This document shows, piece after piece, positions 1 through 11,655 of a stretch of DNA of 64,000 nt. Where the stretch lies: assembly GCF_029168945.1 (NCBI RefSeq), contig NC_083610.1, forward strand, positions 52,345,429 through 52,409,428, written 5' to 3'. Made by a program: the position numbers and the translations under genes. The notes below the pieces were generated by a model. The model ran no database searches. It saw only the letters and a list, made by a program, of their open reading frames with translations, and was not told where the DNA came from. Source of the DNA: Cannabis sativa (taxonomy: Eukaryota > Streptophyta > Magnoliopsida > Rosales > Cannabaceae). The first letter of the stretch is position 1. Each line of letters opens with the position of its first letter.

Positions 1-272
1 GAAAATAGTGATTATTCTTGGAATCATTGGTTGACATAGGAATTATTAGGTTTATAGTGTGATTTTGGATTGTGAATGTATTTGTCTGAATTATTTTGGT
101 TAGTTTTGAATTTTTGGGATATAGAAAATTAAGGGGAGGTGCTGCCCAATTTTTCTTAGCTTTATTTTGAAAAAAAAAATCAGAAAAAAAAAATCCGAAA
201 AAAAAGAAAGAGAAAAAAAAAAGGAAAAAATAGAAAAGAAAAAAAAATATTTTATTATTTCTAAGAAAAAAA

Positions 273-1440
273 ATGGCACCTAAGAGAACTAGGCATGTTG
301 AGGAAGGTTCGTCATCAAACCCACCAACTACGGGTTTCGATAGAACCCGGTTTGTCAATGAGGAGGCGCAAAATCGTTTTATGAGGCTAAAAATTAGGCC
401 TTACATTGAAGACCGGGGTATTGAATTCCCTGAAAATCCTTTGAGACGTCAACCAAGGTTTGAGACAATTCGAGCCCAAATTGAGAGGATGAAATGGGGT
501 AGTTTTGTGGATGCTCGGGGCCGGGCTAATGTGACTATGGCCTGTGAATTTCTTGCCAATTAGCCCGAGCGCCGGAATGGAGAGGTGAAGGTGCGAGGAA
601 AGAAGATTCCCGCCACTACTGATGCTTTCCATGTTATGTTTTCTGTCCCGGATTATTCTAGGGAAGAGCAACGCCGCCGAATTATTGAGGAGGAAGAGCA
701 GTTTGATTTGGTGGATGTGGCTGAGACGGTGGGATTCCTGGGGTTGAGGTTCCACGACAATGATGGCCAAGAGGGGTCGCCAAACATCCTATATTGGTGT
801 GAATTAAACCCGGTGGCGAAGACATGGCTGTACTTCGTGAGTGCTCGGTTGGTGCCAAATAAACACTTCTCCGATGTCCAAATGGATCGCCTGAAATATG
901 TGTACGCCATTATGAAGGGGTACAACATAAATATTGGACAAGTCATCCGGCATAGTATTGACCAAAGCCACGGGAGGTGGTTTTGGTTTGGCAGGTATCA
1001 TAACAGAACTCTGCGGGGCATATGATGTTCCACAATTGGAGTATGACAACACGGTGGTGCCACTTCGCAAGATGGATATCACATTTGTCAACAGGCTAAA
1101 AGAGCCAGATCCTTATGGCCAGCCTCAACCTGATGCACCGCAAGGCCGAAGGCGGCAAAGAGAGCCTAGTGTTGAAGAAGAGGAGGAGCGGCCCCCACAA
1201 TTTCTTGGGCCTATCGATCCAATGATGCAATATACTCATGGACAGCTGAGTTATATAATTCAGCAGAGCAACCACATGCAAAACTATATGGTGCAAAAGA
1301 GTATCCATGATGAGGGACAAGTTCACCAACTTAACTCTCTCATCAACAGAATGAACATTGGGATTGATGACCCGAATTACTTGGCGCCACCTCCTCAGTT
1401 CTATCCATATGATCAGCCGCCGCCACCTAACCCTTTCTGA
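273..1440 (+). pseudogene. Athila env-position ORF, 'putative plant transposon protein' type, broken
   Basis: A reading frame of about 389 codons begins at ATG 273 (MAPKRTRHVEEG) after a purine-rich leader. It resembles the 'putative plant transposon protein' family (PF20167-like), whose function is unknown. Recognisable stretches are RFMRLKIRPYIEDRGIEFPE near the N-terminus, the GFLGLRFHDN region and a proline-rich C-terminus ending PPPPNPF. Two lesions break it. A TAG at 561-563 follows CEFLAN where the family normally has Trp, so TGG to TAG is likely. A frameshift near 960-985 moves the frame by one base, after which GGGFGLAGI is read to the TGA at 1438. It lies directly upstream of the element's 3' noncoding region, the usual site of the env-like ORF in Athila. 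Confidence 0.7.
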
Positions 1441-2694
1441 AAAGGTCTCAGGTAAGTCTCTTCTCTCTGCATTTCATTGTATACATTGGGGACAATGTCA
1501 TATTTAGTTTGGGGGGAGAGATTTAAAAATTTTTATTTTCTGCACTTTAATTTTCTATTTTAGTTTTTTTTTTTGTTTTAGTTAAGGAATGGCAATAATC
1601 TAGAGGATAGTTGTATACTGTTGATTAGTGTAATGTGATCTGAAATTGTAAAATAACTGTGTGCTTGATTCTGTTAACTCTTTGGATTAGTTTGGATGCT
1701 TAAAAACCTGTGTATAATTGCAACTACTCAATCTGTGAAAATTGTTATAATTGTTTTACTATGGTTTGTGGTAAGATTGACAGGATAGCTTAGAACTTGC
1801 ATGTTTATTCTCTTGAGACGAAATCCTTGATAGTGTTCAATTGGAATATGACTTAGGCATTTGTTGGATAGTTTGAGTCTTTCAAGCCTACCATAGTAAT
1901 GTTTATCCCTAGTTAACCTTATTGAGCCTAAACCCGTTATGTTTTTCACGCATTGACCCAAAAAATTGTAACCATACTATTAATTTTTCTCCACCATTTT
2001 ATCCATGATATCATAAGCTAAATAATTAGTTTGGGGGAGGAGAAATATTTAGTGTGAGAAAACAGTTAGAGGGAGAAGAACTTGTAAGATTGAGAAAAGA
2101 AAAAAATGTGTAATGCAATGTCACTGAAAAAAAATGAAAAATGAATGATGAACAAGAAAAAAACACAATAAAAAGTAAGAATGTGTTTGAAAAAAAAAAT
2201 TCAGTGATGCTTGGGAAAAATATTTCAAATATCTTCTCTCAATCTTGGTAAATGCGGGAACGCTAGGGGGTTCTGAAAAAGAAAATTAAGAAGCTTGTGG
2301 GTTCTCTTTGTGTGCTTATGATATCTTGAGCCAAAACCGTCTTTTGCCTATTTCTGAATATCTGAGCCATAATGCCTAAACTTTGAAAAGACCTAATGAT
2401 TCCAAAAGATATTGTCAACATTAGTGGAGAAAGGTAAACATGCAAGCTTATGAGTTATCGGGCTGTGGAACAGTTGGAAAGAGTAAAACTTTTATAACAA
2501 TGTTTCACATGTGAATAAATTTTGTGGTTATACGTAGTGTTATGAATTGAGCATCTGAATTAATTGTTAGAGTTAGTAGGATCGAAATTCTAGTTTATGC
2601 AAGGAAGAAAGCAGAGCATGAGTCAGCAGTGTAGTGATTATCTGATAGCGTAGTTAGTTTTTTTTTATCTTACTCGAGGGCGAGTAAGAAACCA
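1441..2694 (+). other. Athila 3' noncoding region
   Basis: I see no credible coding sequence here. The stretch is A/T-rich with several A- and G-rich runs. The motif AGTTTGGGGG occurs at 1505-1516 and 2028-2037, and again in the polypurine tract at 2694-2703. A phrase of the type ACATTGGGGACAATGTCAT (1482-1500) precedes the first of these and is typical of the 3' region of such elements. Confidence 0.6.
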
Positions 2695-2708
2695 GTTTGG
2701 GGGAATTC
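2695..2708 (+). promoter_or_regulatory. Polypurine tract of Athila element
   Basis: The G-rich stretch GTTTGGGGGAATTC lies directly before the TG that opens the 3' LTR. Such a tract primes plus-strand DNA synthesis. Confidence 0.7.
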
Positions 2709-3940
2709 TGTTAGGTTATATTTAGCCTATGTTTCGGGACTGAAAAGTAAGCATTTTCTCATCTATTGGTGTCTTTTGGAGCGGTTTTACGCTTGATTTT
2801 CATTGTTTCAGGTTCCCGAGGTATCAAAGTTCAAATTCAGTTAATTGGTGAAAAGACGGGACAAACTGGTGAAAAATTGGAAAATCTACTCAAGAGACGT
2901 CAGTAGTCGCGACCACCAATGAGCCAGGTCACGACCCTTTTTTGTGGTCGCAACTCTGGTCGGGACTTCGAGATTTTGGCAGAACCTAGGATTTTTAAGG
3001 TTTGCCTATAGTCGTGACCAGCTTATAGGCTAGTCGCGACTAGGTACGGACATCGTGGTTTTGACCTAATTTTTATTTTTCACTCAATTGGAGGCACACC
3101 TTTGATCCCTATATAAGGAATACGACTCAAAAGGTCAAACTAAGCAGAAATAGACCTGAATAGTGGATGAAAGTGGAGAGGAAGCTATCTTGAAGACCCA
3201 GAGCGATATCACCTTCTAGTTTCTTTCTTTTACCCTTATTTCTTTCTTTTATGTTTAGTTTTGCTTCAGATTTAATCATGGATGTTTTTATTGTTTTTAT
3301 GAGCTAAATTTCCCATTAAGGGAGGATGATGAATGTTGTTTAAGTTTATGCCTAGTTAATAAATAAATGTCATTCCTCCATCTTGATTGTGAATACTATC
3401 TATATTTATGTTTAATTCCATGTGCAAGATTGATCACCTTTTACATGTTTAATGATCTCAATTTGAAATCTGAAAAGTGAGAATTGAGAATGCTAAAATT
3501 GGATAGTCTAGGTTTTGATGTAAAACGAAAGTATTTACATAGCCTTAGTGATAAAAAGATTATTGCTTAATGCTGATTTCATGTTGATTTAATTAAGAAG
3601 TTAATTGGAGAACATGAGATTTAGAACCTAAAAGATCTGAAAAAGAGTTAGGTTAATTCATAGTCTGTCATTCACATTGAGAAAAGGATAGCACTTAGGT
3701 ATTAACATTGGTAACTTAACAACAAGATTCACCTCTCTACTCTCTCATACTGATTAATCTTCATTTATTCTTTTAATTTTCTGAATTGTTCTATTTTATT
3801 CACAAAAAGTATTGTTTTACCAGATAGAATCATAAGTATAATTTAGTAGTACTTAGTCCAATTCCCTGTGGTTCGACCTCACTTGCGTGAGATACTACTT
3901 AAATGCGTATACTTGCGTAGTAACCATAATTTTTGTAACA
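2709..3940 (+). repeat. 3' LTR of Athila-like element
   Basis: The repeat is 1232 bp and runs from TGTTAGG to TTGTAACA. A TATA-like box (TATATAA, 3110-3116) and a GTGGTTCGACCTCACTTGCG stretch near the 3' end (3868-3887) support an Athila-type LTR. The U3 part contains GTCGCGAC palindromes at 2906-2913 and 3033-3040 plus degenerate copies between. The partner 5' LTR is off the window. Confidence 0.7.
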
Positions 3941-4918
3941 GTACTGCAACTGAGCAGACTACCCCTGGAACTGGAATCTTGTCCACTAAAAATTCTCAAA
4001 GGAAAGTCAGAGACGACACTGAAATGCAGAATTTGCGAGATGCATTAGCGGTAATGCAAGACCATAATAATAATCTTCACCATGCCAGTAAGATATTCGA
4101 GCAGTAATAAATCTTACTTTTGATGAGCAATGATGCCAATTTGACGAGTGGAGGGATCAAGAGATGGAGATCATGAGAGCCCAGCAAGCGACAATTGACA
4201 ACCGTTTTTGGCAGGCCACTGTACTAATCAGGATAACCTTTCAGATCACCAGCCAATAGCCAATGACTAATACTAGTATTCCCATAGGGCCATAGAACGG
4301 GTTGGAAGAGTGTTTGGCTGAACATACCTAACAAACCCAAGTCAATGGATCGTCCAATCCAAGGTCACAAGCTCAAAATGTGGGCCAAATGGTAGACGGG
4401 AAAATTTTGCCAACACATCCCTTGGGAGGGAATGATCAGTTTAATACCCATGCTCAAATAGAGATATCAGGCGAACCCCTCGCTTAGAATGGTCAGACGC
4501 AAAGGTCTAGACACGTCAGTTTTTAATCGGTTGGGCACCATGCACGACCTTAAAAATGATTTGAATTGTAGGATTAGACAAATAGGATATTCCTCCTATC
4601 GTACAACCAAATAATACAAAACAACTATGTCCCTGATCCAGTTCAAAGAGATCCTAATGTGATATAGGTCGGTCAACAGGCAAGTCAAGTTGATCCATTA
4701 ATGCAATCATAAATGGATCATCTTAAGAGCCTTTTTCAAGGCCTAACCGGCCCAAACTCATAGATCTAGAACTTAATCGGACTAAAGGATTGCCATTCTC
4801 ACCAGAAATCAATGCTCTCGATTTACCGCCTAAGTTCAAAATGCCAACATAAAAATTATATACATGCAAAGAAGATCCTTTATCTCACATTAAATACTTT
4901 GAAATGCAAATAGACTTT
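3941..4918 (+). pseudogene. Tat-type gag, N-terminal part (element E)
   Basis: This is a decayed gag fragment. The first part reads DDTEMQNLRDALAVMQDHNN, matching DDTEIQNLLAALGLMQGHNN in element B at about 7750-7800. Further on, phrases such as the 'DRLG...HDL' and 'PVQRDPNV' regions can be followed through several stops and frameshifts down to the 'KYFEMQID' region at about 4895-4913. The Athila insertion removed the N-terminus and start codon. The frame resumes at 52598 after 47.7 kb of nested insertions. Gag normally forms the particle that packages element RNA; this copy cannot. Confidence 0.7.
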
Positions 4919-5056
4919 TGTTGACCTCATATTTTGTCAACTGACAGCAGAGCCTTATTTATGATCGAAATCACCACGTGTAAACAATGAAAGCAAGTAA
5001 ATAAATAGACACAGCAATTTATAAAGGTTCGACTCCCTTGGCTAACGAGTAATGAC
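4919..5056. repeat. Solo LTR H, piece 1 of 3
   Basis: The sequence opens with TGTTGACCTC right after the gag of E and contains a GGTTCGACTCCCTTGGCTAA phrase common in plant LTRs. It stops where element F begins; its last 5 bases ATGAC are the left target duplication of F (right copy ATAAC, 49902-49906). Pieces 2 and 3 continue at 49907 and 52227. The joined repeat would be about 967 bp, TG...CA, flanked in E's gag by ACTTT (4914-4918) and ACTTA (52598-52602), 4 of 5 bases the same. No internal region is present, so H is a solo LTR. Its family is unknown. Confidence 0.6.
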
Positions 5057-5939
5057 TTTTACGCAAATTTTCGTTAACTAAATAAATAGCCTTTTTGCAA
5101 TAAATACACTACAGAAATAAATGATAATAAATAACTCCAGATATTTTACGTGATTTTGTAGTTAAAATCTACATACTCCATGAGTCCTTATTATTAGGGA
5201 TATTTTCTGGATAGAAAATACAATCTCAATATTTGAAATAATAGGATTTTCTCTCTCAATTTTATCGTCCCTTTTCCCATGGATTTCGCCCCTATTTATA
5301 GGAATATAGGTTGGTAGTTATTCTTTTTTGGGATTGATTCATTTACAACAGTTAATGAAACATGGACATTCCCCACGTTTCATTTATTTGCACATGGGAT
5401 AATAACTAATAGCTACCCAACCGATCCTTATTTTTATCCTTCAGAAGATTATGCTAACTAGGAGAGTTACATCTCATCAATCGTGAGTTCTTCTTATCCA
5501 TCCTAATAGGAAAAACATTAAGTGTTAAAAGCACCTCATCTCGCTGTATCTCTTTTATTTGCATTAGTGATGCGAGATGATTTCCACAATATGAGTAACG
5601 CGATGTGGTTGAGCGTCATAAGTTCTTCTCTTCTCAAGAGAGGGTTAATGATTCACGAGGTCCTTGACTGTCTCGTCTTGTACATTTTATTACTCTGTCT
5701 GTCCCGAGGTAAACATGCGTCTTGTCAATCTTAGTTTAATAGTTGTTATTCTTGTCTCGCATAAGACTAAACAGTCCATGAGTTTGAACATTTTCTATCA
5801 ACTTGTACTTAATTGTAACGAGTTATTTTAAAGTGCATTTAATGATGCAATGCCGTTATTATAATATTTGAGTTGGCTCAAATTCTTTTTGTTGGACACG
5901 TGTTAGCTTCTGGTACATAGCCGAATTTCATGTACAACA
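5057..5939 (-). repeat. 3' LTR of element F
   Basis: The 883 bp align end to end with 49019-49901. On the minus strand the LTR opens TGTTGTACATG at 5939. Its inner neighbour on the right is a polypurine tract, which makes this the 3' LTR. The outer end has lost one base compared with the partner LTR. An open frame on the plus strand (5522-5734) is kept in both LTRs, but only because the LTRs are copies of one another. Confidence 0.8.
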
Positions 5940-5950
5940 ATTACCCCCTA
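5940..5950 (-). promoter_or_regulatory. Polypurine tract of element F
   Basis: On the minus strand the stretch reads TAGGGGGTAAT directly before the LTR's TGTTG. It marks 5057-5939 as the 3' LTR. Confidence 0.6.
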
Positions 5951-6157
5951 AAAAGTGCTTTGTAAAAAAGAACTTTTTAAATGATTACAGGGGTATAATC
6001 GTATTAAACCCTTTTAAAAATTACACTCTTCGAGTTTTGGCAGTTCAAGACTTCGAGACGCATCATTGAGCATTTAATGCTCTGACCGTTCTTATTTTCC
6101 AATGTTCCCATCTGTTAGATCTTATTTCCTTTGATCGAACGGTAATTATTAATTTGG

Positions 6158-6164
6158 TATAAAA
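6158..6164 (+). promoter_or_regulatory. TATA-like box for the antisense gene of F
   Basis: TATAAAA lies about 465 bp upstream of the candidate ATG at 6623, on the strand opposite to F's gag-pol. About 230 bp downstream comes a GTAAGT splice donor. The element could drive its own antisense transcript from here; the start site is inferred, not seen. Confidence 0.45.
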
Positions 6165-6714
6165 TTGAAACAAAACATCTATTTCACCATTTTTGTTTTT
6201 TCAAACCTCCAAGCTTTCTGAAAATCACGATTGCTTCCCCTTCTAAACTTGCATGCCCTCATTGTCTCTGACCTACTTCCTGCGTGTAACATCAGATTAC
6301 ATTTCCAGTCTCAGAAATTTTTAGGACCCAGTTTCTCAATTTTTGAGATTTCAATCGCGTAGTTCTAACTTTTCCAGAAATTTCAACCAAGACAGTAAGT
6401 GATACACTTCCTCTTCTTACTAATTTTTTCTTTTTTGTACTCATAATTTTTTTTCTTGATTGATATTCCCTATCTGCATTATTTTGTTATTATAGGTAAT
6501 TTTGATTTTGTTTGTTTGAATAGTTTTAGGGCTGACAAATTTTAGGTTATTTGATTCATTGGTTTTTTGGGTTGAACTTGTGTTTAACTTTTCCAGAAAT
6601 TAGGGTGATATTGTCTGTAAATATGTCCCAATCTATTCTAGAAATCACAATCCCAGAATTCCTAGAATCAAATTATCCTCAAATTTCTATTGTACCATTT
6701 AGACCCAAAATACA
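6165..6714 (+). pseudogene. Antisense accessory gene of F, 5' part (5' UTR, intron, first codons)
   Basis: The plus strand carries a TATA-like box, a leader, a splice donor GTAAGTGATAC at 6395 and a pyrimidine-rich acceptor (TTTAACTTTTCCAG ending 6596; alternative AG at 6495). An ATG at 6623 then opens MSQSILEITIPEFLE. The coding frame is cut at 6714 by element B. It resumes at 39415 with DLPKTILKLNDE, and the codon at the junction falls inside the target duplication (ATACA / ATAGA). Upstream, 5951-6157 shows nothing else. The gene belongs to the same family as the antisense genes of B and E. Its function is unknown. Confidence 0.6.
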
Positions 6715-7405
6715 TGCTATCCAGTTTTTTGCACATTGACGTGGCGAGACGACCGAGGGACACGTGTCTCACATTTCTGATACCTGGGTGGAGGTAAATG
6801 TCCCTAGCAGCCTACACATAATTGGTCAGCATCTATGATTGTCAATTACCTGAGCAGAGTTGTAAAGAAGGCATGTGACCAGGTAGAAGACTATTATGTC
6901 GAGCCACTTACAAAATATAATTACTTCAGAATGATCTTGTTATGTCCAGACATGAAGACAATCCCTACAAACGTGGGATTGAGTCAGAGAAATATGACAA
7001 CCTATTCTAGTTTCCTATTTCGTGTATTGTAATTATGTAATCATTGTAATTTCCTATTTTAAGCATTATAAGAAAAAGGGAAACCATGTCTCATGCATTA
7101 AGCCCCTATAAATAGTAACTTAGCCTCACTATGAAAGGGATCGAAAGAATTGCTTCAGAGAAAAAATAGTGATCTAAGAGAATTACTTAGAGATCAATTG
7201 TAAGAGCTTTCAAAGAGGAAGAATACTTTGTTCCTTCTCTTAAGTTAATACAATCCTAGGGGAGTAGGCTATTACCATGCTCACAAGGTCGAACCTCTTT
7301 AAAATCTGGTGTTCTTTTTACTTTATCGATTTCGTTCTCTTTTAATTATATTATTCAATCGCTTAGTATTTGACTCACTATTGTTGGCTAAAAGCGAAAT
7401 CAACA
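6715..7405 (+). repeat. 5' LTR of element B
   Basis: The 691 bp run from TGCTATCCAG to GAAATCAACA and align throughout with 38709-39414. A TATA box (TATAAATA, 7107-7114) lies in a well-conserved part. The primer binding site follows at once, marking this as the 5' copy. Confidence 0.85.
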
Positions 7406-7427
7406 TTTTAGTGCTTTCATTGAGAGC
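7406..7427 (+). promoter_or_regulatory. Primer binding site region of element B
   Basis: TTTTAGTGCTTTCATTGAGA follows the LTR. The same stretch, read GTTTGGTGCTTTCATTGAGA, follows the 5' LTR of F (minus strand, 49018 downward). This conserved position after the LTR is where the tRNA primer anneals; I do not assign the tRNA. Confidence 0.6.
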
Positions 7428-7515
7428 AAAAACACAAGTTTTTTGTCTTAAGTTTTGACAGGCATACAAGATTGTTGTACAAACTCGTAGAGGCCTTACT
7501 GATCAAGGTGACCCG

Positions 7516-9540
7516 ATGGTGATAGATCCCAACGTGCAGACTCCTAGAAACACGAAAGGAGCACTAGGGACAAATCCCGAGCAGGTTAATACACAACCAC
7601 CTACTGTGGGCCATGGAGTGACTTCCCCTCAGGCTGGGATCATACCAGGCGTGCAAAAGACTGGGAACACCAGTTCAGCAGCCGATCAATCCACTCCCAA
7701 TACTGAGGTCCCATCTACCACTAATGTTTAGAGGCCAGTTGAAGATGATACTGAAATCCAAAACCTCCTAGCAGCCCTTGGGCTCATGCAAGGTCATAAT
7801 AACGCTTTGCACCATGATTAAGAGGATCTCCGTGCAGCTATAAACCTTGCATTTGACGAGCAAAGATGTCAATTTATAGAATGGAGGGACAGCGAGATGA
7901 AAACTCTGAGGGCTCGGCAAGTAGCCATTGATGATCGCACGAGGCAGGCCACTGTACTGATAATAAAGGCCTACTAAGTCACCAATCAACAACTGGATAC
8001 TGCGTCCAGTATTCCTTTGGGCAGTTCAGATGGGTATGTAGCTGGGCATACCGCACAAACTCACAATGGTCAGTCATCCAATCCACACCCACATGTCCAA
8101 CCTGTGGGCTAAACAGTAGACGACCAGATCTTACTGAACCGTCCCTTGGGTGGAGTTACACACATCAACTTCACCCCAACTGAAATTTTTGGCCAACCTG
8201 CCGGCCAAACAAGTCAGACACCAAGGCCACCTGGTACATCAGTATTCGATAGGTTGGGTGCCGCACATGACCTCAGGACTGGCCTAAATCAAAGAAGGGG
8301 CCTGGACGAACAATACATCCCACCAACTGTCCAGCCAGGTATCCGCATTCAGGATCCAGTCCAAAGAGATCCCAATGTGAGACAAGCCGATCAACTAGCT
8401 GAACAAGTTCATCCATTTGTGCAAGCACAACTGGATCAACTTAAAAACATGGTACAAGGCCTGACCGGGTCAAAACTCATTGATCTCAAACTTGACCGAG
8501 CACGCGGATCACCCTTCTCCCCTGAGATTGAAGTCCTTAAACTACCCCTAAATTTAAGATGCCAACCTGGAAAATGTATACAAGGAAAGAAGATCCTTTA
8601 TCACATCTGAAGTATTTTGAGATGCAAATAGACCTACAGGGGGAAAGAAGTGATGTCTGATGCAGCTAATTCCTGCCACACTCGTAGAGGCCGCCCAGCA
8701 GTGGTATTTCAAGTTGCCCCTAGGGAGGTCTAACTCATGGAATGCCTTCTCCTCGAAGTTCGATGAACATTTTTCCTCCTCCCGTCAACTTCCCTCGCAT
8801 CTAGAAGACCTAGTCAAAGTAAAGCAAATGCCAAGAGAACCCATCAAAGCTTATATAAGTAGGTTTATGATCGAAGCTACAAAAGTTAAGGGGTTGACTG
8901 AAGAAGGAAGGCTGGCCACAATACTAGGGGCATTAAGCCACTCGAAGAACTGTGGAAGGACATAAAGAGGCTAACCGTGGGGTCAATGGCTGGATTTCTA
9001 GATTAAGCAAATGGGTTCATGAAGCTCGAAGAAGCTGTTCAACGTGTGGAACTGTCGGACAAAAAAAAGCCAGCAACGTGTCACCTCGGTAGGAACATCC
9101 ATTTAGAATCCATAATACCCTAGCAGCTCAAATTCAAATGGGAAGAGGTCTCACAACGGCAATAGGCAAGGTAATGGAAAAAAAAGACAAATTAACTAGC
9201 AATATCGAATAGCACCCCAGGGAAAATGCCTCAAAATTCACTGCCTTCTTAGTCCTAACAAACAACCTAGAGACAATCTATGCAACAACTCAGTCCATGG
9301 TCCCGTACAAGAAACCATCTCTCATGAAGAAGGATGTAAGTAAAAGAGATACATCCAAGTTTTTCCATTTTCATGCGGACTACGACCATGACACGAAGGA
9401 ATGTAATAACCTAAAGTGGTAAATTTAGCTTTTGATCAGAAAGAATAACCCGCAGTTATAGAAGTTTGTCAAGGTCGACCAAAACCAAGGGCTGCCCAAG
9501 AAGACAATAACTAGAACCATTTGATGCCTCCACAAGTGGA
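7516..9540 (+). pseudogene. gag of element B, broken
   Basis: The frame starts at ATG 7516 (MVIDPNVQTPRN). The N-terminal third is Pro/Thr/Gln-rich and low in structure. The long stretch 8146-8610 runs in the same frame as the start after several stops (for example TAG after STTNV at 7729-7731). A frameshift near 8600-8650 is followed by the most conserved gag part, ATLVEAAQQWYFKLPLG to KVKGLTEEG (8660-8965). A degenerate zinc-knuckle-like segment (FHADYDHDTKECNN) lies at about 9368-9415. The order matches Tat-type gag. At least five stops and frameshifts make it non-functional. Confidence 0.75.
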
Positions 9541-9560
9541 CAGGCATTTACAGGTCATAA

Positions 9561-10157
9561 TTGGGGTTCCACATCTTGCTGGAGACTCAGGCAAAGCTCG
9601 AGAGAGCCTTACAGTACGAGCAAACGATCTTGGCTTTGGAAGAGAGAAAACCAAAAATACCACGGGTAGGGGAGCCAATAATAACATTCACTGAAGCAAA
9701 TACTAGTCACGTCCATTTCCCGCACAATGACCCCTTGGTTGTAGAAGTGCAAATTGCAGATAAGTCAGTTGCACAGACTATGATAGACAATGGAGCTTCC
9801 TCAAACATCCTGTTTAAAACAACTTATGAGAAGATGGAACTCCAGCTTAAAGATCTAATCCCCTACACCCAGCTCATATATGGTTTCTCCAACCAGAGCA
9901 TTGCACCTCTGGGACAAATTTGCATGCCCCTCGCCGTTGGACAAGCTCCAAGGAGCAAAACTGTGATGGCACAATTCTTGATAATTGATGTTCCATCAGC
10001 TTTTATTGTCATGTTAGGACGACCGACCCGATCTGACTTAAAAGCTATTACATCAATTTTACACTTGTGCTTCAAGTTCCCAACAAAAGAATGGGGTGGG
10101 GTGTCTCAGGGGAAACCAAAGAATTGCTCGAGAATGCTACAACCTTGCTCTAACTAA
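9561..10157 (+). pseudogene. Aspartic protease of element B
   Basis: The open stretch of 198 codons holds the retropepsin core. The catalytic motif is MIDNGASSNILF (Asp-Asn-Gly, where most proteases have Asp-Ser/Thr-Gly), followed about 75 residues later by VMLGRPTRSDLKAI, the family's second conserved block. It would cut the Gag-Pol polyprotein. It is open from end to end but separated from gag and from RT (10306) by stops and frameshifts. The segment 10158-10305 is an acidic linker with stops. Confidence 0.75.
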
Positions 10158-10305
10158 GGTCAAGAAGGAAAATACCTCCGGCTAGAGTTCGGACAAGGGA
10201 AAAGGCATGACCCAATAGGAAGTTTCCCAAGACAAGGACGAAGACATGGATCCCCAACTTGGGGAATCAAACGCAAATGTAGGGCCAATGTGAGAACTAG
10301 AAGAA

Positions 10306-11280
10306 GTGGAAATCGACCCAAATATCCTAACTAGGAAACTCAAAATTGGTAAAGGGTTATTGCTCGAAATAAAATTAGCTTTAATAACATTTCAGAGAGT
10401 AAACCTGGACGTTTTTGCCTGGTCACATGAGGATATGGTCAGTATTGATCCCACTATAATGTCTCATGCCCTAAACATTGACCCAAACTTTCGTCCCATC
10501 CAACAAAAGAGAATACTACTGAACAAAGAATGGGCGCAAGCATTGAAAGTAGAGGTAGAGAGACAGCGCAAAAATAGGTTCATCATTGAAGCTTTCTACC
10601 CAGCTTGGGTAGCTAACCTCATACTAGTACCCAAGCCTAACAAAAAATGGGAAGTATGTATTGATTTCACTGACCTCAACAAGGCGTGCCCCAAGGACTG
10701 TTTTCCACTTCTAAATATTGTTCAACTTGTGGATGCAACAGCCGGGCATGAAATCTTGAGCTTCATGGATGCCTATTTGGGGTACAATAAAATCAAAATG
10801 CATCCACCAGACCAAGAACATACAAGTTTTCGAATAGATATTGGTCTGTACTGTTACAAGGTTATGTCGTTCGGTCTGAAGAATGTTGGAGCTACCTACT
10901 AGAGACTAGTAAAACAAAATGTTTAAAGACTAGATCGAACGAAATATGGAGGTATATGTAGATGATATGCTCGTTAAATCCAAGAAGGCTAGGGGCACAT
11001 AGAGGATCTGGATGAATGCTTTAAAATCCTCAGAAAATACAACATGAAACTCAATCCCTTAAAGTGTTCCTTTGGGGTTAGCTCGGGTAAGTTTCTTAGT
11101 TTCATTGTCAATGCTCAGGGGATAGAGGCTAATTCAGAGAAAATACAAGCCCTCCTGGACATGAAATTGCCAACAAAGACGAAAGAAGTCCAAAGCTTGA
11201 TTGGTCAGATAGCCCCACTTAGCAATCGTTTCAAAATCAACAGATTAGTGTGTTCCTTTCTTCAACATCCTCTGAGGTAA
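10306..11280 (+). pseudogene. Reverse transcriptase of element B
   Basis: This is a Ty3/gypsy RT. The first 198 codons include FRPIQQKRILL, ILVPKPNKKWEVCIDFTDLN, KACPKDCFPL, ILSFMDAYLGYNKIKMH and VMSFGLKNVGATY, then a TAG at 10900-10902. After a frameshift the catalytic loop is present as MEVYVDDMLVKSKKA at 10949-10993, and the thumb side (LNPLKCSFGVSSGKFLSFIV) continues from 11044. Tyr-Val-Asp-Asp is intact but the frame is cut twice. The Gly in the DAYSGYN motif of relatives is retained, while Ser is replaced by Leu. Confidence 0.8.
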
Positions 11281-11655
11281 TAAAAAGTTTGAGTGGACAG
11301 AGGAATGCGAGAACGCCTTCCAAGAATTAAAAAGAAAACTTACAAAGCCTCCCGTACTCTCAAAACCCCTAGATGGAGAAGAGTTAGGAATATACTTGGC
11401 TGTCGCCGAATATGTTGTAAGCGACATGCTGATAAGAGAAGAAAACAACGTCTAGCATCCAGTCTATTATATCAGCAAAAGACTCGTTGAAGCTGAATGA
11501 CAATATCCCTTAATAGAAAAGCTCACTTACTGCCTGATCTTAGCAAAAGGCCCTATTTCCAAGCTCACACTATTTGAGTATACACCGACTAACCATTGTG
11601 CCAAGTATTGCAAAAGCCTGATGCCTCTGGGCGGTTAGTTAAATAGGCAATAGAG
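11281..11655 (+). pseudogene. First RNase H region (RT-linked) of element B
   Basis: After RT comes a degraded stretch with recognisable pieces in shifting frames: an EWTEECENAFQELK-like start (about 11290-11330), a region about the cell 'VSDMLIREENNVQHPVYYISKRL' type in several frames (11410-11490) and an FQAHT-like end. The same order is seen in E at 53881-54240. No intact frame exceeds 65 codons. The assignment rests on position and on similarity to E. Confidence 0.55.

Larger units (their letters stand above)
1..3940 (+). mobile_element. Element A: 3' part of an Athila-like Ty3/gypsy retrotransposon
   Basis: The 5' LTR, gag and pol lie upstream of the window. What remains is, in order, a broken ORF in the env-like position, a long noncoding stretch with several AGTTTGGGGG motifs, a polypurine tract and a 3' LTR from TGTTAGG to TGTAACA. 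Athila elements carry an extra ORF after pol and LTRs over 1 kb, which fits. Downstream at 3941 the sequence becomes the gag of Tat-type element E, so A inserted there. The right target duplication would be GTACT (3941-3945), but the left copy is off the window and cannot be tested. The lineage call is inference from layout and ORF type. Confidence 0.75.

Noticed and set aside
5522..5734. Conserved 70-80 codon ORF, repeated at 49483-49725
   Set aside because: The two copies are the LTR pair of F, so similarity reflects LTR identity. No gene context.
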